Assembly (NCBI GenBank): GCA_014218235.1
Contig: CM024761.1
Coordinates: forward strand, 87,111,968 to 87,175,967
Reading direction: 5' to 3'
Length of the DNA stretch: 64,000 nt
From: Colocasia esculenta
Taxonomy: Eukaryota; Streptophyta; Magnoliopsida; Alismatales; Araceae
Position numbers and translations under genes: made by a program. Of the stretch, positions 31,201 to 42,395 are shown one piece after another (position 1 is the stretch's first letter; the number at the start of each line of letters is the position of its first letter). The notes beneath the pieces were generated by a model. It was not told the origin of the DNA, searched no databases, and was given only the letters and a program-made list of their open reading frames with translations.

Positions 31201-31389
31201 CTCTGATTATGTGAGGTTTTAAATTAGTATGATGGAAATGAAATAAAGAGTATTTGGCTGGCAATATTATTGTCTCAAATCTTTTATTATATTTAGTTGT
31301 TACTCTGAATTACTCGACTGTGATACTTATGCATGTATCGCTCACGCATCCCAATATTTATTTCCGCTGCTAAATGTCAGGGCGTGATA
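28298..31389 (+). repeat. 3' LTR of element C (~3.1 kb)
   Basis: Starts TGTAACGCCCCG after the polypurine tract and ends near GGGCGTGATA at 31389, where the sequence switches to the gag coding region of E. The ending departs from the canonical CA, probably by mutation. It holds a word array (29219-29700). Short ORFs inside (for example 28620-28973) are not retroelement proteins. Confidence 0.75.
29219..29700 (+). repeat. AACGCGAC / GTCGCGATT word pairs at 18 bp
   Basis: Pairs with core starts 18 bp apart: 29219/29237, 29257/29275, 29290/29308, 29454/29472, 29507/29525, 29603/29621 and 29677/29695. The left word is AACGCGAC-like and the right word GTCGCGATT-like, i.e. approximate inverted repeats. 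Several members show CpG-to-TpG or CpA changes. An extra core at 29592 lies 11 bp before 29603, as in element B. Confidence 0.8.
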
Positions 31390-31980
31390 GTTTCAATCCT
31401 TCAAAGAAGAAAGAAATAGGTTTAAAAACCATCACATTTATTTCGTCAACAAATTCAAAAACTTCCTCATCCAGAAAACAACTCAATGGGAGAAAAACTC
31501 AAAGAAATGAGAAACTGTTGGAAAATTCAATAAAAAAAGGTAAGGCAAGTGCTAGATTCAAATCAACAAATATATCTCAATGGAACAAATCTTGGCAATC
31601 ACATGACTGGGTAGGTCGACACTATTCCTATGGCAGATCGACACTTTCATACACCAAACCACAGAACATGTCTAGGCGGACTCATGTAGGTCGACACTAT
31701 CCCTATAAAGTGTCGACACACTCTCACAGCTTTGCTAGATCTGGTCATTCAGAATATCCCAAGAGGTCTAGTTATCAAATTATTCTTGGTTTCCTCAAAA
31801 GAACACTGGAGGTAAATCTAAAGACAGGTTCATGAAAATAAAAAGAAATAGTGATTCAAAAATTCCTAGAAACAACAAAAAGAATCAGAAACAACATGAA
31901 ACCAATAATACAATCAAACCAACAGTAAAAAGGCAAGCATGGATTCCAAAAAAGTCTGCTTTCATATGTTCTTGAATTGG
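31390..31980 (+). pseudogene. Element E gag C-terminus
   Basis: Open through 31835 after an ATG borrowed from the C LTR, so the true start is lost. Lys/Ser/Arg-rich with two VGRHY motifs, encoded by the GTCGACAC words at 31615 and 31690. Then VKRQAWIPKKSAF (about 31928-31970) matches the linker before SIRE protease. It lacks its capsid region and zinc knuckle. Confidence 0.7.
31615..31717 (+). repeat. GTCGAC word pairs inside gag coding
   Basis: GTCGAC at 31615 and ATCGAC at 31637 (22 bp apart); GTCGAC at 31690 and 31712 (22 bp apart). Same pair geometry as in the 3' LTR of this element, 75 bp between the two pairs, yet located in coding sequence. Confidence 0.85.
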
Positions 31981-32025
31981 GTGATTTGAAGGGACCCAAA
32001 TGTACTTGGGTTTCAAAGATCTTTT

Positions 32026-32334
32026 TTGATGGTGTTGCAGGTATGTCTTACAGCCAAGAAAAACAAGTGGTATCTTGACAGTGGCTGTTCAAGACATATG
32101 ACAGGGGACAAAGACAAATTCTGCTTATTGTCTCAAAAGAAAGCTGGACATGTGACTTTTGGAGGAAACAACAAAGATAAAATTGTTGGTTCAGGTAAAG
32201 TGGGTAAAAATCCTTCAAAATCAATTGATGATGTACTTCTGGTGGAAGGATTAGAATACAACCTTCTGAGCATAAGTCAACTCTGTGACAAAGGTCACAA
32301 GGTAATTTTTTATTCCTTAGTTGTACTCTTTTGA
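32026..32334 (+). pseudogene. Element E aspartic protease
   Basis: Encodes KWYLDSGCSRHMTGD with an intact DSG, then HVTFGGNNKDKIVGSG and LEYNLLSISQLCDKGHKV, covering the whole copia protease. It goes out of frame at about 32310, just before the pre-integrase region. Upstream, stops separate it from gag. Confidence 0.85.
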
Positions 32335-33394
32335 GCCGAATTCAAACTGTGTAAAATTTTCTGGTAAAAGAATTAATAATGTTTATGTAGTCGATTTAGA
32401 TGAACTTGAAAACAACAATCTTTGTCTTGCTGGCAACAAAAATGATCTTGCATGTTTGTGGCATCGTAGACTAGGACATGCTAGCTACAATATGCTACAT
32501 AAATTAGTCAAATTCAGCATGATAAAAGGCTTGCCAGAAATTTCCTTCAAGAAAAATGTCAAAATCTGTGAAGCATGTATTCAAGGAAAGCAAACAAGAA
32601 AATCCTTCAAAAGTATATCTGAAAGTCAATCATCTAAACCTTTTAAACTTATTCACATGGATCTGTTTGGACCCACAAGGACAAACAATCTAAATGGGAA
32701 AAGGTTTGGATATGTACTTGTTGATGACTTTTCAAATTTTAGTTGGGTATTCTTTCTTGCTCAAAAAAGTAATGCCTTCATGAAATTTCAAGAATTCTAT
32801 AAGAAAATCCTTCAGGAAGGAAAGTTCAAAATAATTTCAATCATGTCTGACCATGGTGGTGTATTTGAAAATACTGATTTTGAAAATCTTTACAGGGAAG
32901 AAAGAATATCTCACAAATTCTCATCACCTAGAACCCCTGAACAAAATGGAGTGGTAGAGAGGCAAAATCGAACACTAGTTGAAATGGCAAGAACAATGTT
33001 GATTGAAAGTTGGTTGCCTAGAAAATTTTGGGCAGAAGCAATAAACACTTCTTGCTACATCATAAATGATGCAATGGTAAGGCCACTAAGAAAAAAGACT
33101 CCTTATGAACTTTTGAAAGTTAAGAAACCTTCCATTGCTCATTTCAAAGTGTTTGGTGCAAAATGCTTTATTCTGAACAACAATAAAAGTGATTTAGATA
33201 AATTTGAACCCAAGAGTGAGTTGGGGATTTTTCTTGGCTACTCCGATCATTCTAGAGCATATAGAGTTTTTAATGTCAAAGATCAAACTGTTGAAGAATC
33301 CCCTCATATAACTTTTGATGAACTTTATGATGGTGTGTGCAAGGAAAAGGATGATGAAGAATTCCTGGAAAAGGAGGATGGAGAATTCTTGTAA
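32321..33394 (+). CDS. Element E integrase, open over 357 codons
   Basis: The longest intact retroelement domain in the window. Pre-integrase zinc region: CLWHRRLGHASYNMLHKL and CEACIQGKQTRKSF. Catalytic core: IHMDLFGPTRT (first D), VDDFSNFSWVFFL, SIMSDHGGVF (second D) and EQNGVVERQNRTL (catalytic E). C-terminal part: MARTMLIESWLPRKFWAEA, FGAKCFILNN and LGYSDHSRAYRVFN. It ends in an acidic Glu/Lys tail before a stop. The first Met is likely internal, since protease overlaps it in another frame. It could encode integrase only if made without its protease fusion. Confidence 0.85.
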   Translation: MYSFEPNSNCVKFSGKRINNVYVVDLDELENNNLCLAGNKNDLACLWHRRLGHASYNMLHKLVKFSMIKGLPEISFKKNVKICEACIQGKQTRKSFKSISESQSSKPFKLIHMDLFGPTRTNNLNGKRFGYVLVDDFSNFSWVFFLAQKSNAFMKFQEFYKKILQEGKFKIISIMSDHGGVFENTDFENLYREERISHKFSSPRTPEQNGVVERQNRTLVEMARTMLIESWLPRKFWAEAINTSCYIINDAMVRPLRKKTPYELLKVKKPSIAHFKVFGAKCFILNNNKSDLDKFEPKSELGIFLGYSDHSRAYRVFNVKDQTVEESPHITFDELYDGVCKEKDDEEFLEKEDGEFL

Positions 33395-33511
33395 AAGGAA
33401 GATGAAAACAACAAGCTAGGAAAGGATTCTGCCACAAATAAAAACTCAGGTGATGAAGATGGGCAAGAGACAGTAGCTGCCAATGAAAACACAGATCAAC
33501 TGAACATCAGA

Positions 33512-34378
33512 ATGCTAAGAGATCATCCTCAAGATAGTATCATTGGTAACCTACTTGATCCACCCAGAACAAGATCTCATTTTAAACTTATTTTTGAATT
33601 AGATCAAATGGCTCTTGTTTCACAAATTGAACCTAAAAATGTTGAAGATGCACTAAAAGATGCTTTTTGGATAAATGTCATGCAAGAAGAACTAAATCAA
33701 TTTGAAAGAAATAAGGTTTGGCATTTGGTTCCAAGAACTTCTTCTCAAAGTGTCATTGGAACTAAATGGGTTTTTAGAAATAAAACAAGTGAAGAAGACA
33801 AGATAATAAGGAATAAGGCTAGACTAGTAGCAAAATGTTATAATCAAGAATTTTGAATTGACTTCGAAGAATATTTTGCTCCTGTAGCTAGGCTTGAGGC
33901 AATCAGAATTTTACTCTCATTTGTATGTGCTCGCTGTATATAAATTATAGCAAATGGATGTTAAGAGTGCTTTCTTAAATGGCTTAATAAAAGAGAAAGT
34001 TTTTGTTGAACACCTCCTGGATTTGAATGCAATGATTTTCCTAACCATGTGTTTAAGCTTGACAAGGCTCTCTATGGATTAAAGCAATCTCCCAGGGCTT
34101 GGTATGACAGATTGAGCTCATTCCTTACAAGTAAAGGGCATTCTAGAGGTAAAATAGATCAAACCCTTTTTACTTAAGTGCAGAAAAATGATATTTTAGT
34201 TGTCCAAATTTATGTTGATGACATAATATTTGGATCAACAAAATCTTCTTTGTGTAAAGAATTTGCTGATTTGATGACAAGTGAATTTGAAATGAGCTTA
34301 ATGGAAGAACTAAAATTTTTCATTGGAATGCAGGTTGTTCAAACTAAGGAAGGAACCTTCATTAATCAGTCAAAGTAA
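33512..34378 (+). pseudogene. Element E reverse transcriptase, broken
   Basis: 33512-33856 encodes DHPQDSIIGN, NQFERNKVWHLVPRT, VIGTKWVFRNKTSEED and ARLVAKCYNQ, then a stop. Stops and shifts follow through the VKSAFLNG and ALYGLKQ region (33950-34090). 34178-34378 has the catalytic YVDDIIFGSTKSSL box and FEMSLMEELKFFIGMQV. The catalytic aspartates remain but the gene is dead. Confidence 0.9.
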
Positions 34379-34519
34379 ATACAAGATTTGCTAAAGAAGT
34401 ACAAAATGGAAAATACCAAAGCAATGGCAACACCAATGAGCAGAACATTGAGTTTGGATGTTGATTTGAAAGGTAACTTGGTAGATCCAAAGATTTACAG
34501 AGGTATGATTAGATAATTG

Positions 34520-35022
34520 CTTTATCTGACAGCATCTAGACCTGATATATAGTTCTCTGTGTGTATGTGTGTTAGATTCATGCTAGTCCTAGAGAATCCC
34601 ACATGAGCGCTGCAAAAAGAATTTTCAGATATTTAGTAGGAACTCATGAATTGGGATTGTGGTATCATGCATCTAGTGAATATAATTTGATATCTTATTC
34701 AGATGCAGATTATGCTGGTTGCAAATTGGATAGAAAGAGTACTAGTGGCCATTGCCAATTTTTGGGAGGGTGCTTAGTCTCTTGGGCTTGCAAGAAACAA
34801 CACTCGGTTGCTCTCTCTACTACAGAGGCAGAATATGTAGCTGTAGGGAGTTGTGGAACTCAAGTGTTATGGATTAAACACCAACTCCAAGGCTACCAAG
34901 TAGATCTTGGATGTGTCCCAATAATGTGTGATAACACTAGTGCAACAAATTTGACTAAAAATCCAATCCAGCACTCTAGGACTAAGCACATAGAAATCAC
35001 GCATCATTTTCTGAGAGATGAA
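34520..35022 (+). pseudogene. Element E RNase H, 5' part (split by D)
   Basis: After a decayed ASRPDI segment near 34535, the frame 34603-35022 encodes AAKRIFRYLVGTHELGLW, YSDADYAGCKLDRKSTSG, WACKKQHSVALSTTEAEYVA and the HSRTKHIEITHHFLRDE end. The D, E, D active-site set of copia RNase H (DADYAG, TEAEY, DN) is present. Element D is inserted right after HHFLRDE; the remainder is at 43844-43978. Confidence 0.9.
35018..35022 (+). repeat. Target-site duplication ATGAA, left of element D
   Basis: ATGAA at 35018-35022 repeats at 43839-43843. A 5-bp duplication is normal for LTR retrotransposon integrase and defines D exactly. Confidence 0.9.
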
Positions 35023-36301
35023 TGTGGACGTCCCGTTCCGCATGCCCGAAGTGGTTGAAACTCTGAATAAGTGTCTCGGACGCTGAGATGCTCCCTCGTT
35101 GGCGTGGAAGGTTGCTGGTTGACCTTTTCTTGCTTCTTTAACTCAGGTTTAACCAGGTTGACCAAGGGGAAAGACAAAGAAACCAGCAAAGTAAGTGAAG
35201 GGAGGTGATCGCCAGGGCCTTACCTGTGCCCAAGGAGGTGTTATGATCGCGTCGATGACGTTGCCTCTCGCAGCAGTAGATGGTGGAACTTCGACTTTCC
35301 TCTCTTTGGCCGGCCAAAGAAAGGAAGCTCCAAGGTCTTGCTTGAAGTGTTCCTGCAATGAAAGAAGCTCTATTAGACTTAGATGCAGTGTAGTAAATGT
35401 CCAAAACGTAAAGAAGAAGCCCAAAAGGAGAGCCCCGTACCGGTTGCGGGCTTGAGAAGAGGGGTGGCCAAATGTTATGACCACCCTTCTTCCCTCCATT
35501 TTTGGTTTGGAAAACCCCTTTTAGGTGTGTAAGGAGGTGCACTATGTGCCTAGAGTGTGTGTGTGTGTGAAGTGAATAGCATGCAAGAGTAAGAGAGAGA
35601 GAAAGGAAAGAGAAGGAGAAGAGGGAGATGATCCTCTTATGGTGGTGTGGATGACTCCTTTGTGGGCTCCTCCAGCTCGTGGTGAAGCCTCCTGGATGCT
35701 CCAAGGGTTGAGGAACAGAGAGGAAGCAAAGGTGGAAGCTCTCAAGGCTCAAGTCACTTTTCTCTCTCTTCTCTCAAAGCCTGAAAGCTCTAACTCATCC
35801 AGCATCTCCCCCCTCACTTAGAAGGCCAAGGAGTACCATATATAGGCAGTGGGGGTGGAGCTAGTGAGCATAGGATGCTCAAGTGTTAAGAAACACACTT
35901 AAACATGTGGCAATCCATGTATTAAGGCTTGAATCAATGAGAGGGGGCCATGTAGGATTTTTATTGGGTCAAGGGGGTGCCAAGGTGGCCCATTTGCCCG
36001 TTGGGAATGGCCCCATGCATTGCATGGGTGAGGAGAGGGCGCAAGTGGGCTGGAATCTCGGGCAGTTGCGTAGACCAAGCAAACCCAGGTTGACGTCAAA
36101 CGATGCTGCCGCCAATCCCATGCAAACGTCAACATGGCTGGACGCCAAGAGGAGTAGACGTCCAGGGGTGTTGTCGTTAACAAGCAGTCAGCCGCAATCG
36201 ATGTTGCCGTTTACATGGGATCTGAGGCAAGTCAACAAGTGGTCAAACCAACCTTATTGGGCCATGAACCATGCGGGAATGGGCCAAATCTCACATCTAC
36301 A
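35023..36301 (-). repeat. 3' LTR of element D (1279 bp)
   Basis: In plus coordinates it starts TGTGGACGTCCC and ends CATCTACA. Minus-strand reading begins TGTAGATGTGAG. It has a word array at 36094-36208 and a minus-strand TATATATGG box near 35840, downstream of the array in the sense of transcription. A 204-codon minus ORF (35138-35752) spans the LTR but has no known domain. Confidence 0.9.
36094..36212 (+). repeat. CpG word array in D LTR, 16-bp spacing
   Basis: GACGTCAA, GCCGCCAA, AACGTCAA, GACGCCAA, GACGTCCA, GTCGTTAA, GCCGCAAT and GCCGTTTA. CpG positions 36094, 36110, 36127, 36143, 36159, 36175, 36193 and 36208: steps 16, 17, 16, 16, 16, 18, 15. The other D LTR has the same array near 43631-43746 with substitutions but no indels. 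Confidence 0.85.
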
Positions 36302-36315
36302 AATGCCCCTCCGAG
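36302..36315 (-). other. Polypurine tract of element D
   Basis: The minus strand reads CTCGGAGGGGCATT immediately before the 3' LTR start TGTAGATG. The GGGGCATT-TGTAGA context is frequent in Tat/Ogre-type elements. Confidence 0.8.
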
Positions 36316-37369
36316 ACATCCGATCTTGCAAGGGAGTAGAGCGGACTGAAAGGTTGGTGTCTCGGTAAACAAAGGACGCAGAGATTTGATGAAAGGGACC
36401 ATCTCCGAAGATAGGAATTCTAGCAAGCCATATGAATGAGTTAGGCTAGAAACAAGTGACAAATCATCTGAGAGACCAGTGTGAAAAAGGAGGAAGGGTG
36501 ATCTACCCGTGTAACTACAACTGCAACCCAACAGTAGGGTCCCTGGCATTGCCGAGTAGGACTTTGACTAGTTTCTGGTGTTGTCTGAGTCAAAGGAGTT
36601 GTAATATGACGGTTGAATCAAGGAAATCTCACAACCGAAGTCTGTCGAGACCCACTGACATAATCAAGATGTTTGTCTGATCAGGGGGTTGTGAAGACAA
36701 AAGGAATTGATTGTACTCTCAAAGGATTATCAAAAGATTCTAACTAGAATCATTGTTTGGAAAGCCGGATGTCCAGAATTAAGCTCATGACTAGCGAAAG
36801 GTTCATATGAACTCAACAAGACTGGAATGATTAACTGTGATTTGCACGGTGGGACTATTTGAGAATGGGCAAGAAAGACCCGATATCAGCTCGGATATTC
36901 AAGAAGGTGGTGCTGACCCAGTTGGCCACTTGAGCTTGGAGAATGTGCCACACAGTGATTGAGGAAAATCTCCATTTTTTTTTAGTTAGTAAGAGAATGT
37001 TAGCAGTGAAGTCCCAACTGCATGTTGGTGTGGGTTCCCTATCTAAAATGCAAGTTAGAACCAGAGGAAAAAATCTAAGGCCATACGAATAACTGAGAGA
37101 TCGCAAACCTGTCATAGTTTTTGGTAAAAGGGAACTCTGGGTTCACGGTCGCCAAGCTATTTTCCTCTGGTGACTAAACCAATGTTAGACATACCTGTGT
37201 AACACTCAAGGTCGCATGAGTGTTTTCAAATTTGAAGCGTCGCTTGTGCTTAAATATCTGTAAAAACAACTTGAAGCACAAGATGAGAGATAATGGCCAT
37301 ATGAACAGTAAAACTTTGAAGATTCCGGAAGGTTAACATCCAGACCGACTGCTGTCAACTTACAGTTGA

Positions 37370-37455
37370 CGTTAACAAGTCCTACCGTCTATAAGAGTCG
37401 GCGTCCACACATGTTGTCGTCAATACTGAACAGACGTCAAACGATGTGGACGTTA
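37370..37455 (+). repeat. CpG word array inside D, 16-bp spacing
   Basis: GACGTTAA, ACCGTCTA, GGCGTCCA, GTCGTCAA, GACGTCAA and GACGTTAA, with CpG at 37370, 37386, 37402, 37418, 37435 and 37451: steps 16, 16, 16, 17, 16. Located near the 3' end of the element's internal region in minus orientation. Confidence 0.85.
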
Positions 37456-38582
37456 ACATGCCAGCAGATCAGACCGAAAAAATAGCTATTGGAAGGCCAC
37501 TAGGGCTCTTGCTTTTGTTCATCCAATGTGTGCTTTAATGATTTGCCCCCTTCTTTTTTTTCTTTTTTTTCTTTTTTTTTTGAATCAACACCTCGCAACT
37601 ATCTTTAGGCAATGAAAGAGTGCGAGGCTGATGAAGTAAAGGGAAATTGGCCAGCAGAAATATGGATATTCTTCATGGCAATAACCTTGCCTCTTGTGAA
37701 CAGATTAACATGAAGTGTGATTTTAAAAAGGGAGTTGTCATCCTCTATAAAAACATGTCCTTCAGACACCTCAAAGGTTTGGAATCCTCAAGGGAGAAAG
37801 GAAGAAATAAGGGGATAAACTTCTCAAGAGGATCAGCAAAGCTGTTAAATTGATGAGCTGAGACAGTCTTGACAACATGCCCCTTCAGGTGATTTGAGAC
37901 TATCAAAGTTTTGACTTGTTTGCCCCTAGACTTTTGCAAGGTGCTAATTGGATGAGAGAACCCGGCCATGTGTGGCTTAGCGGGCTCAAGGTGAGGTGTT
38001 TCGTGGACCCCAGGGTCAGAACCTGGCAACCCCTACTTTGTCGAGCACCCGTATTACCCTACCGCAATCGGCTAGGGAAAAAAACTCAAGCAATGTAGCA
38101 TTTGACTTTGTATTGAATGAAGGGATTTTATCTCTAGGCACGGTCACGACTAGGCTCTTTTTCTTTTCTTTCTTTTCTATTGATTGATTGATTTTTGTTC
38201 CTTATTTTGTTTGCCTGCGGGGACACTGCCCTCTTCACGTGCTCTAATGTCTTAGTCTCACCTTGGGGGAAGTTGTCTTGACTGCTAAGCTCAACAGTTT
38301 AAGGGTGCTGAGTGTCTTGATCAGTCGAGTGGAGGAAGAAGGAGGATTGTGACCTTTGTTGTGTCCTGGGACAAATAATTGTCTTGGAGCGACGACTCAA
38401 ATTTCAAGATGTGTGGTTTGTGTATGTTGATTCGTTCACCAAAAGCTTGGTTGTAACGCCTGACAGAAATCTCCATGACTTTGCTAGATCAAGATCCTTG
38501 GTTCACTCAAGTGCCTCATACTCCTTAACATGTGATTTGAGAAGCATGACAATTTCCAATCTATTGACTCTCTTTTCTTTTC

Positions 38583-38632
38583 ATATATATATATATATTA
38601 TATAATATATATTATATATATATTATTTTTGG
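38583..38632 (+). repeat. AT microsatellite
   Basis: Imperfect (TA)n tract of about 50 bp inside element D. Confidence 0.85.
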
Positions 38633-40213
38633 ATTAAAATAATTGAAAATGGCACTTTGGCTACTTTGTTATCTGCGATGGCTTTGGCTTCAAGGGGCAT
38701 ACCATCTTTATATGGTCCGTTGTCTATTCTTATACCAATTTCATATCAGACCATCTTCAGATGTTGAGATCTCTGTGAAGGGCAATTCAGCTCAGGTTTG
38801 GGGTACACCATTGCAGCTCCTCACACTCCTTTCGCAAGGGCAATCTACATTGGTCATGAAAATTTCATCCTTGTCTCTGTCAAGCTCAACTCCTTTCTTT
38901 ATGCTTGAGGGGAACCCCAATTCACACAATCTGCCCTCTCCTAAGTCTCTCGACTTGTTGGAGTTCATTTCTTCCCAACGCTCACCCTATCACAAGGGGC
39001 ACGCCTTTCTCCTATGGATCGTGTTGTTCATTGTGTGCTCCCTCATCTTTCCGTTATTGTACATTCTCTATCCTTACCTTACTCAATTTACATCTATCAC
39101 CATCAAATTCTTTCTTCTCAGTTTCCATCTCACTCCTTATTTCACCTCTCACCATTATCATCCAAGGTGGTCATACAAGAAAGACAAATATTGGTTTGCA
39201 GGTACCTCCTTGAGAGCATTTCATCGCTTGAGGCCAATTTGCTTCATAAGGATCATCTTTGACAATGGATATTTAAACCCAGGTGAGATCTTTGCCTAAG
39301 GGCATTCCGCTCGGGATGTCCCCACTCATTGTACACCTGTTTGAAAAGGCAGTAGATGGATCCATCTGGGATGAAAAGGTTCCCCCTGATCTTGGATGAT
39401 AGGGACACTGCAAGGAACTCAGTGGAGAACAAATCACTTTGAGTCCTTGTTGAAAGGGTAAAACATGAATGAGATTGAGGGACTCGAAGAATAGTTAAGG
39501 GAGTTGACTTGATGAGAGGAAGGGGACCAAGCATTGTAGGGAATGAGCTGGGTGCAAGCTTTGCAAGTAAGCTAACATGGCACATCAGCCTAAGAAAAAA
39601 TGGCTTGGTCTCTTGTGGAATGGGAAGAACAACCCTTAGGAAAGTTTTAGCAGATTGTCAAAGAATAATGACCCCATATCCCATAGGTCTCGGATATTCA
39701 GGTTCCAGCAGGAGAGGATTGGGGGTCTGCAAAGCTACTCTTAAGATAGGTGACAGAATGATCTGGATGTGCAATGGCTTGACAACTGGATTGGATGGCT
39801 TGGCAATTTGGGTGATAGGTTGAGTTGAGCACTGATTGGATGCCTCTAGCTTGGCTAGTTCTCTGGCTTCATGCCCCTTCTCCTTACTAGGTGCCTCTTT
39901 TACAACCTTCTCATGATGAATTGACTCTTTACCCCTAGAATGAGAATAATCGAGTGTGAGACTGAAGGAATGGCTGGTTGTGATCTCACACTCTTAGAAG
40001 GAGGGAGAATGAGTTGGAGCTTTTGGGAGCCATAGGTGGGCGGCTCACAGGAGGGACTAGGAATCGAATGGGTGTCCTGGCGAGCGGGTCGAATAAGCAC
40101 TAGGGGCCGCTCTTCTAGGATGGCATCTACAGTAGTGGAAGGTTCCTGGGACTCTATAGAGGGACACAAGTACCATTCTTCAAAACCTTCTACCCCCCAA
40201 TGTTGTTTTCTCC

Positions 40214-41942
40214 TCACAACTCGAGGTTCGACTTGGAGGAGAATGGGTTGTTGTTGTTTTGGTGGTTGGGGAGGGGATTATGCACAATACCCAGGTCCCT
40301 TCTCGTGTACCTAGACTTGGCAACGGTGACCTTGACGTCTTCCCAATTGATCCTACCCTGATCGTTCATGTCATACACCCAGTCACGGAAAGTGAAGCAA
40401 TTATGGATTTCATGATCGAGGGCCCTATGATAGGGACAGTACTTTGAGGTATCGGCCCTCAGATGCACACCTTCTTTTTGTGGTGGGAGTTGGATAGCAT
40501 CACAAGACATGAGGGTGAAGAAAATGTCCCTAAGGGATTGGGGAGGGCAAGATAGTGAGATCTCTTGGGACCGGAGCGAGTATAGCCAGAAGGTAGAAAA
40601 ATAGTTGAATAAGGCATAGAGGGATGTGATGGGAATTGGTGAGGATTGGAGGCAGGATTGGAGGGCTTGTTAGGTGGCTTCAGCGGCTGACTGCAAGCGC
40701 TAACGGACTCATTGACGGTCACCCCCTCGGTGGTAGGTGTCATAGGAGCCTTGCGTCCCTTGGGCTTCCCTTCAAAGAATGGCGGGAGGGAGGAGTCCTT
40801 GATATGATTTTGGACCACCCTAGCTCGGTTGTAAAGGTGTGCAAAAGAGGGGAACTCACTAAGCATCAATATAGATCAGAGCAAAGGGGTGGTGTTGGTG
40901 ACTATCATGGTTATGGCTTGGGACTCCGGGATGGAAGGTCGGCCCTCGAAGCCATGGATCTCCAGCGGTTGGCAAAAGTGACAAAGTCTTCATCCGGCCT
41001 CATCTTTTCCGCCACCAAATCGGGAAGTGTAGGGACTTGGGTGGCCATGTAAGAGAAGTGGGAGATGAAGTGTTCGGAGACTATGTCAAAATTAACAAGG
41101 TCGGATGCGGGTAAAGAGGTGAACCACCTCAAAGCCTCCCCTTCTAACGATTGTTAGAAGAGGTGAACTAAGAGGACTGGATCATATAGCCATCGGTGGG
41201 AATCCATGGTGAAGTCGGAAATATGGAATTGGGGGTCAGAGGTCCCATCATACTTGCGGTATTTTGGGGCCTTAAAACCTGGGGGAAAGTAGGCATTGGG
41301 AAGCTTGCAATAATTTTGAAGAGAATGAGGCTTGGAGAGGGACAAGGACTCAGCTAAGAGTTTCCTAACAAGACCCTCCATCTCCGACCAGGAGATGGAT
41401 TCGGATTGAGTGGGGGGTGTGGGTTGGACATAAGGTGCATAAACATAAGGAGGAGTTGGAATGTGGGTAGGAGTGGGAGTGGGAGGAAGAGGAGTGGAGA
41501 TGGGAGCCCGAGAAGGAGTGACGGGCCTAGGAATGGGCCTAGACGATGAGGCATTGAAAGAAGATGGTGTGGAAGGAGAAGCCATTGCCCGGACAGTATG
41601 CTTGGAGAGCATGGAAATGATGTCCTCTAGCGAATAGCGGGAGAGGAGTTTGGAGAATTCGGGGTCTTCTTGAACTTCTTGGGCATATGTGGGGTTGACC
41701 CTCAAACTTACCTCCTCATTGTCAGCTTGAGATGAGGATTGAACCGACTCTTCAGGTTGAATATTAGAGTTTACCATTCCGACAAATTCATCATGGATAT
41801 TATCATCATATTCAAAAGCCAGATTGTTAGACATATTGAAGGAAATCAACCAAGAGTCCATTAACACACACAACCTACTGATTTTAAGATGGTCAAGCTG
41901 ATTAACTACACTGCTATTAGGAGAAATGTGGATTTCTACCAA
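40214..41942 (-). pseudogene. Element D gag, Tat/Ogre type, broken
   Basis: Minus-strand gag in overlapping pieces. 41942 to 41154: acidic N-terminus, a Pro/Thr-rich linker, then the capsid start with PKYRKYDGTSDPQFHISDF and MDSHRW. A stop breaks it at LLVHLF. 41132 to 40911: WFTSLPASDLVNFDIVSEHF and MRPDEDFVTFANRWRSM. 40869 to 40459: FPSFAHLYNRARVVQNHI and a Pro-rich stretch. 40510 to 40214: a zinc-knuckle-like CPYHRALDHEIHNC followed by FRDWVYDMNDQGRINW. Frameshifts between pieces disable it. Capsid-type structural protein. Confidence 0.8.
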
Positions 41943-42395
41943 ACAATGTTGTCAAACAACGTCCCAAAATTTTTAGATGTTGGAGTTGTGCGTTAGTTAG
42001 ACTTGTAAAGGCCGGTTCTCTCACTTCTCACTCAATGCCGGGTGAATAGGCGAACTAGCTGGGAAGGTGAAAGGTCCTCCTGCCCCGTACCGTGAGAGAA
42101 TCCATGGAATTTAGGGACTTATAGAGTTCTTCTTGAAGCCAACCCGATTTACCCGAGAGGGAATCCCCGAGTAAAAGGTTGTGATTCAAGAAGGGGCTAT
42201 CCTAAAATGTGTGGGGAGGCTAGAACAGAAGAGAATAAGGACCCCCTCGTGACTGAGGACCATTAGGGATCAAACAAGAAGTAAACAGAAAGAAAAAATA
42301 GATCAAAATCAACCAAAAATTAGCTTCTGTGAAATAAATGGCAACACAGTCATCGTCAAGTTCCTCAGAAAACAGTAAATGGCATGATCGATGGA

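Larger units (their letters stand above)
28081..31389 (+). mobile_element. Ty3/gypsy element C, 3' end only
   Basis: Only the last ~60 codons of pol (chromodomain-like tail), a polypurine tract and a 3.1-kb LTR remain. Everything upstream is lost, replaced by element F and the tandem arrays. At its right end it abuts the gag of SIRE element E, so it probably inserted into E or recombined with it. Confidence 0.8.
36316..40200 (-). other. Element D internal region without recognisable pol
   Basis: Nearly 3.9 kb where an autonomous Tat element would hold protease, RT, RNase H and integrase. I find none of their motifs on either strand. It holds a word array (37370-37455), a poly-pyrimidine run (37552-37580), an AT microsatellite (38583-38632) and a few unrelated ORFs (for example 38643-39299 plus, hydrophobic; 39253-39585 minus). 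Replacement of pol by unrelated sequence is the simplest reading. Confidence 0.6.

Noticed and set aside
28298..31389. Solo LTR of element C
   Set aside because: A chromodomain tail and a polypurine tract directly precede it, so it is the 3' LTR of a 5'-deleted element.
35138..35752. 204-codon minus-strand ORF as a gene
   Set aside because: It lies wholly inside the D LTR, is not maintained at full length in the other LTR (42791-43282 gives a shorter, shifted frame) and has no recognisable domain.
38643..39299. 218-codon plus-strand ORF as a membrane protein gene
   Set aside because: Hydrophobic and Ser/Leu-rich, but opposite to the element's coding strand with no motif or context; more likely a chance ORF in the internal region of element D.
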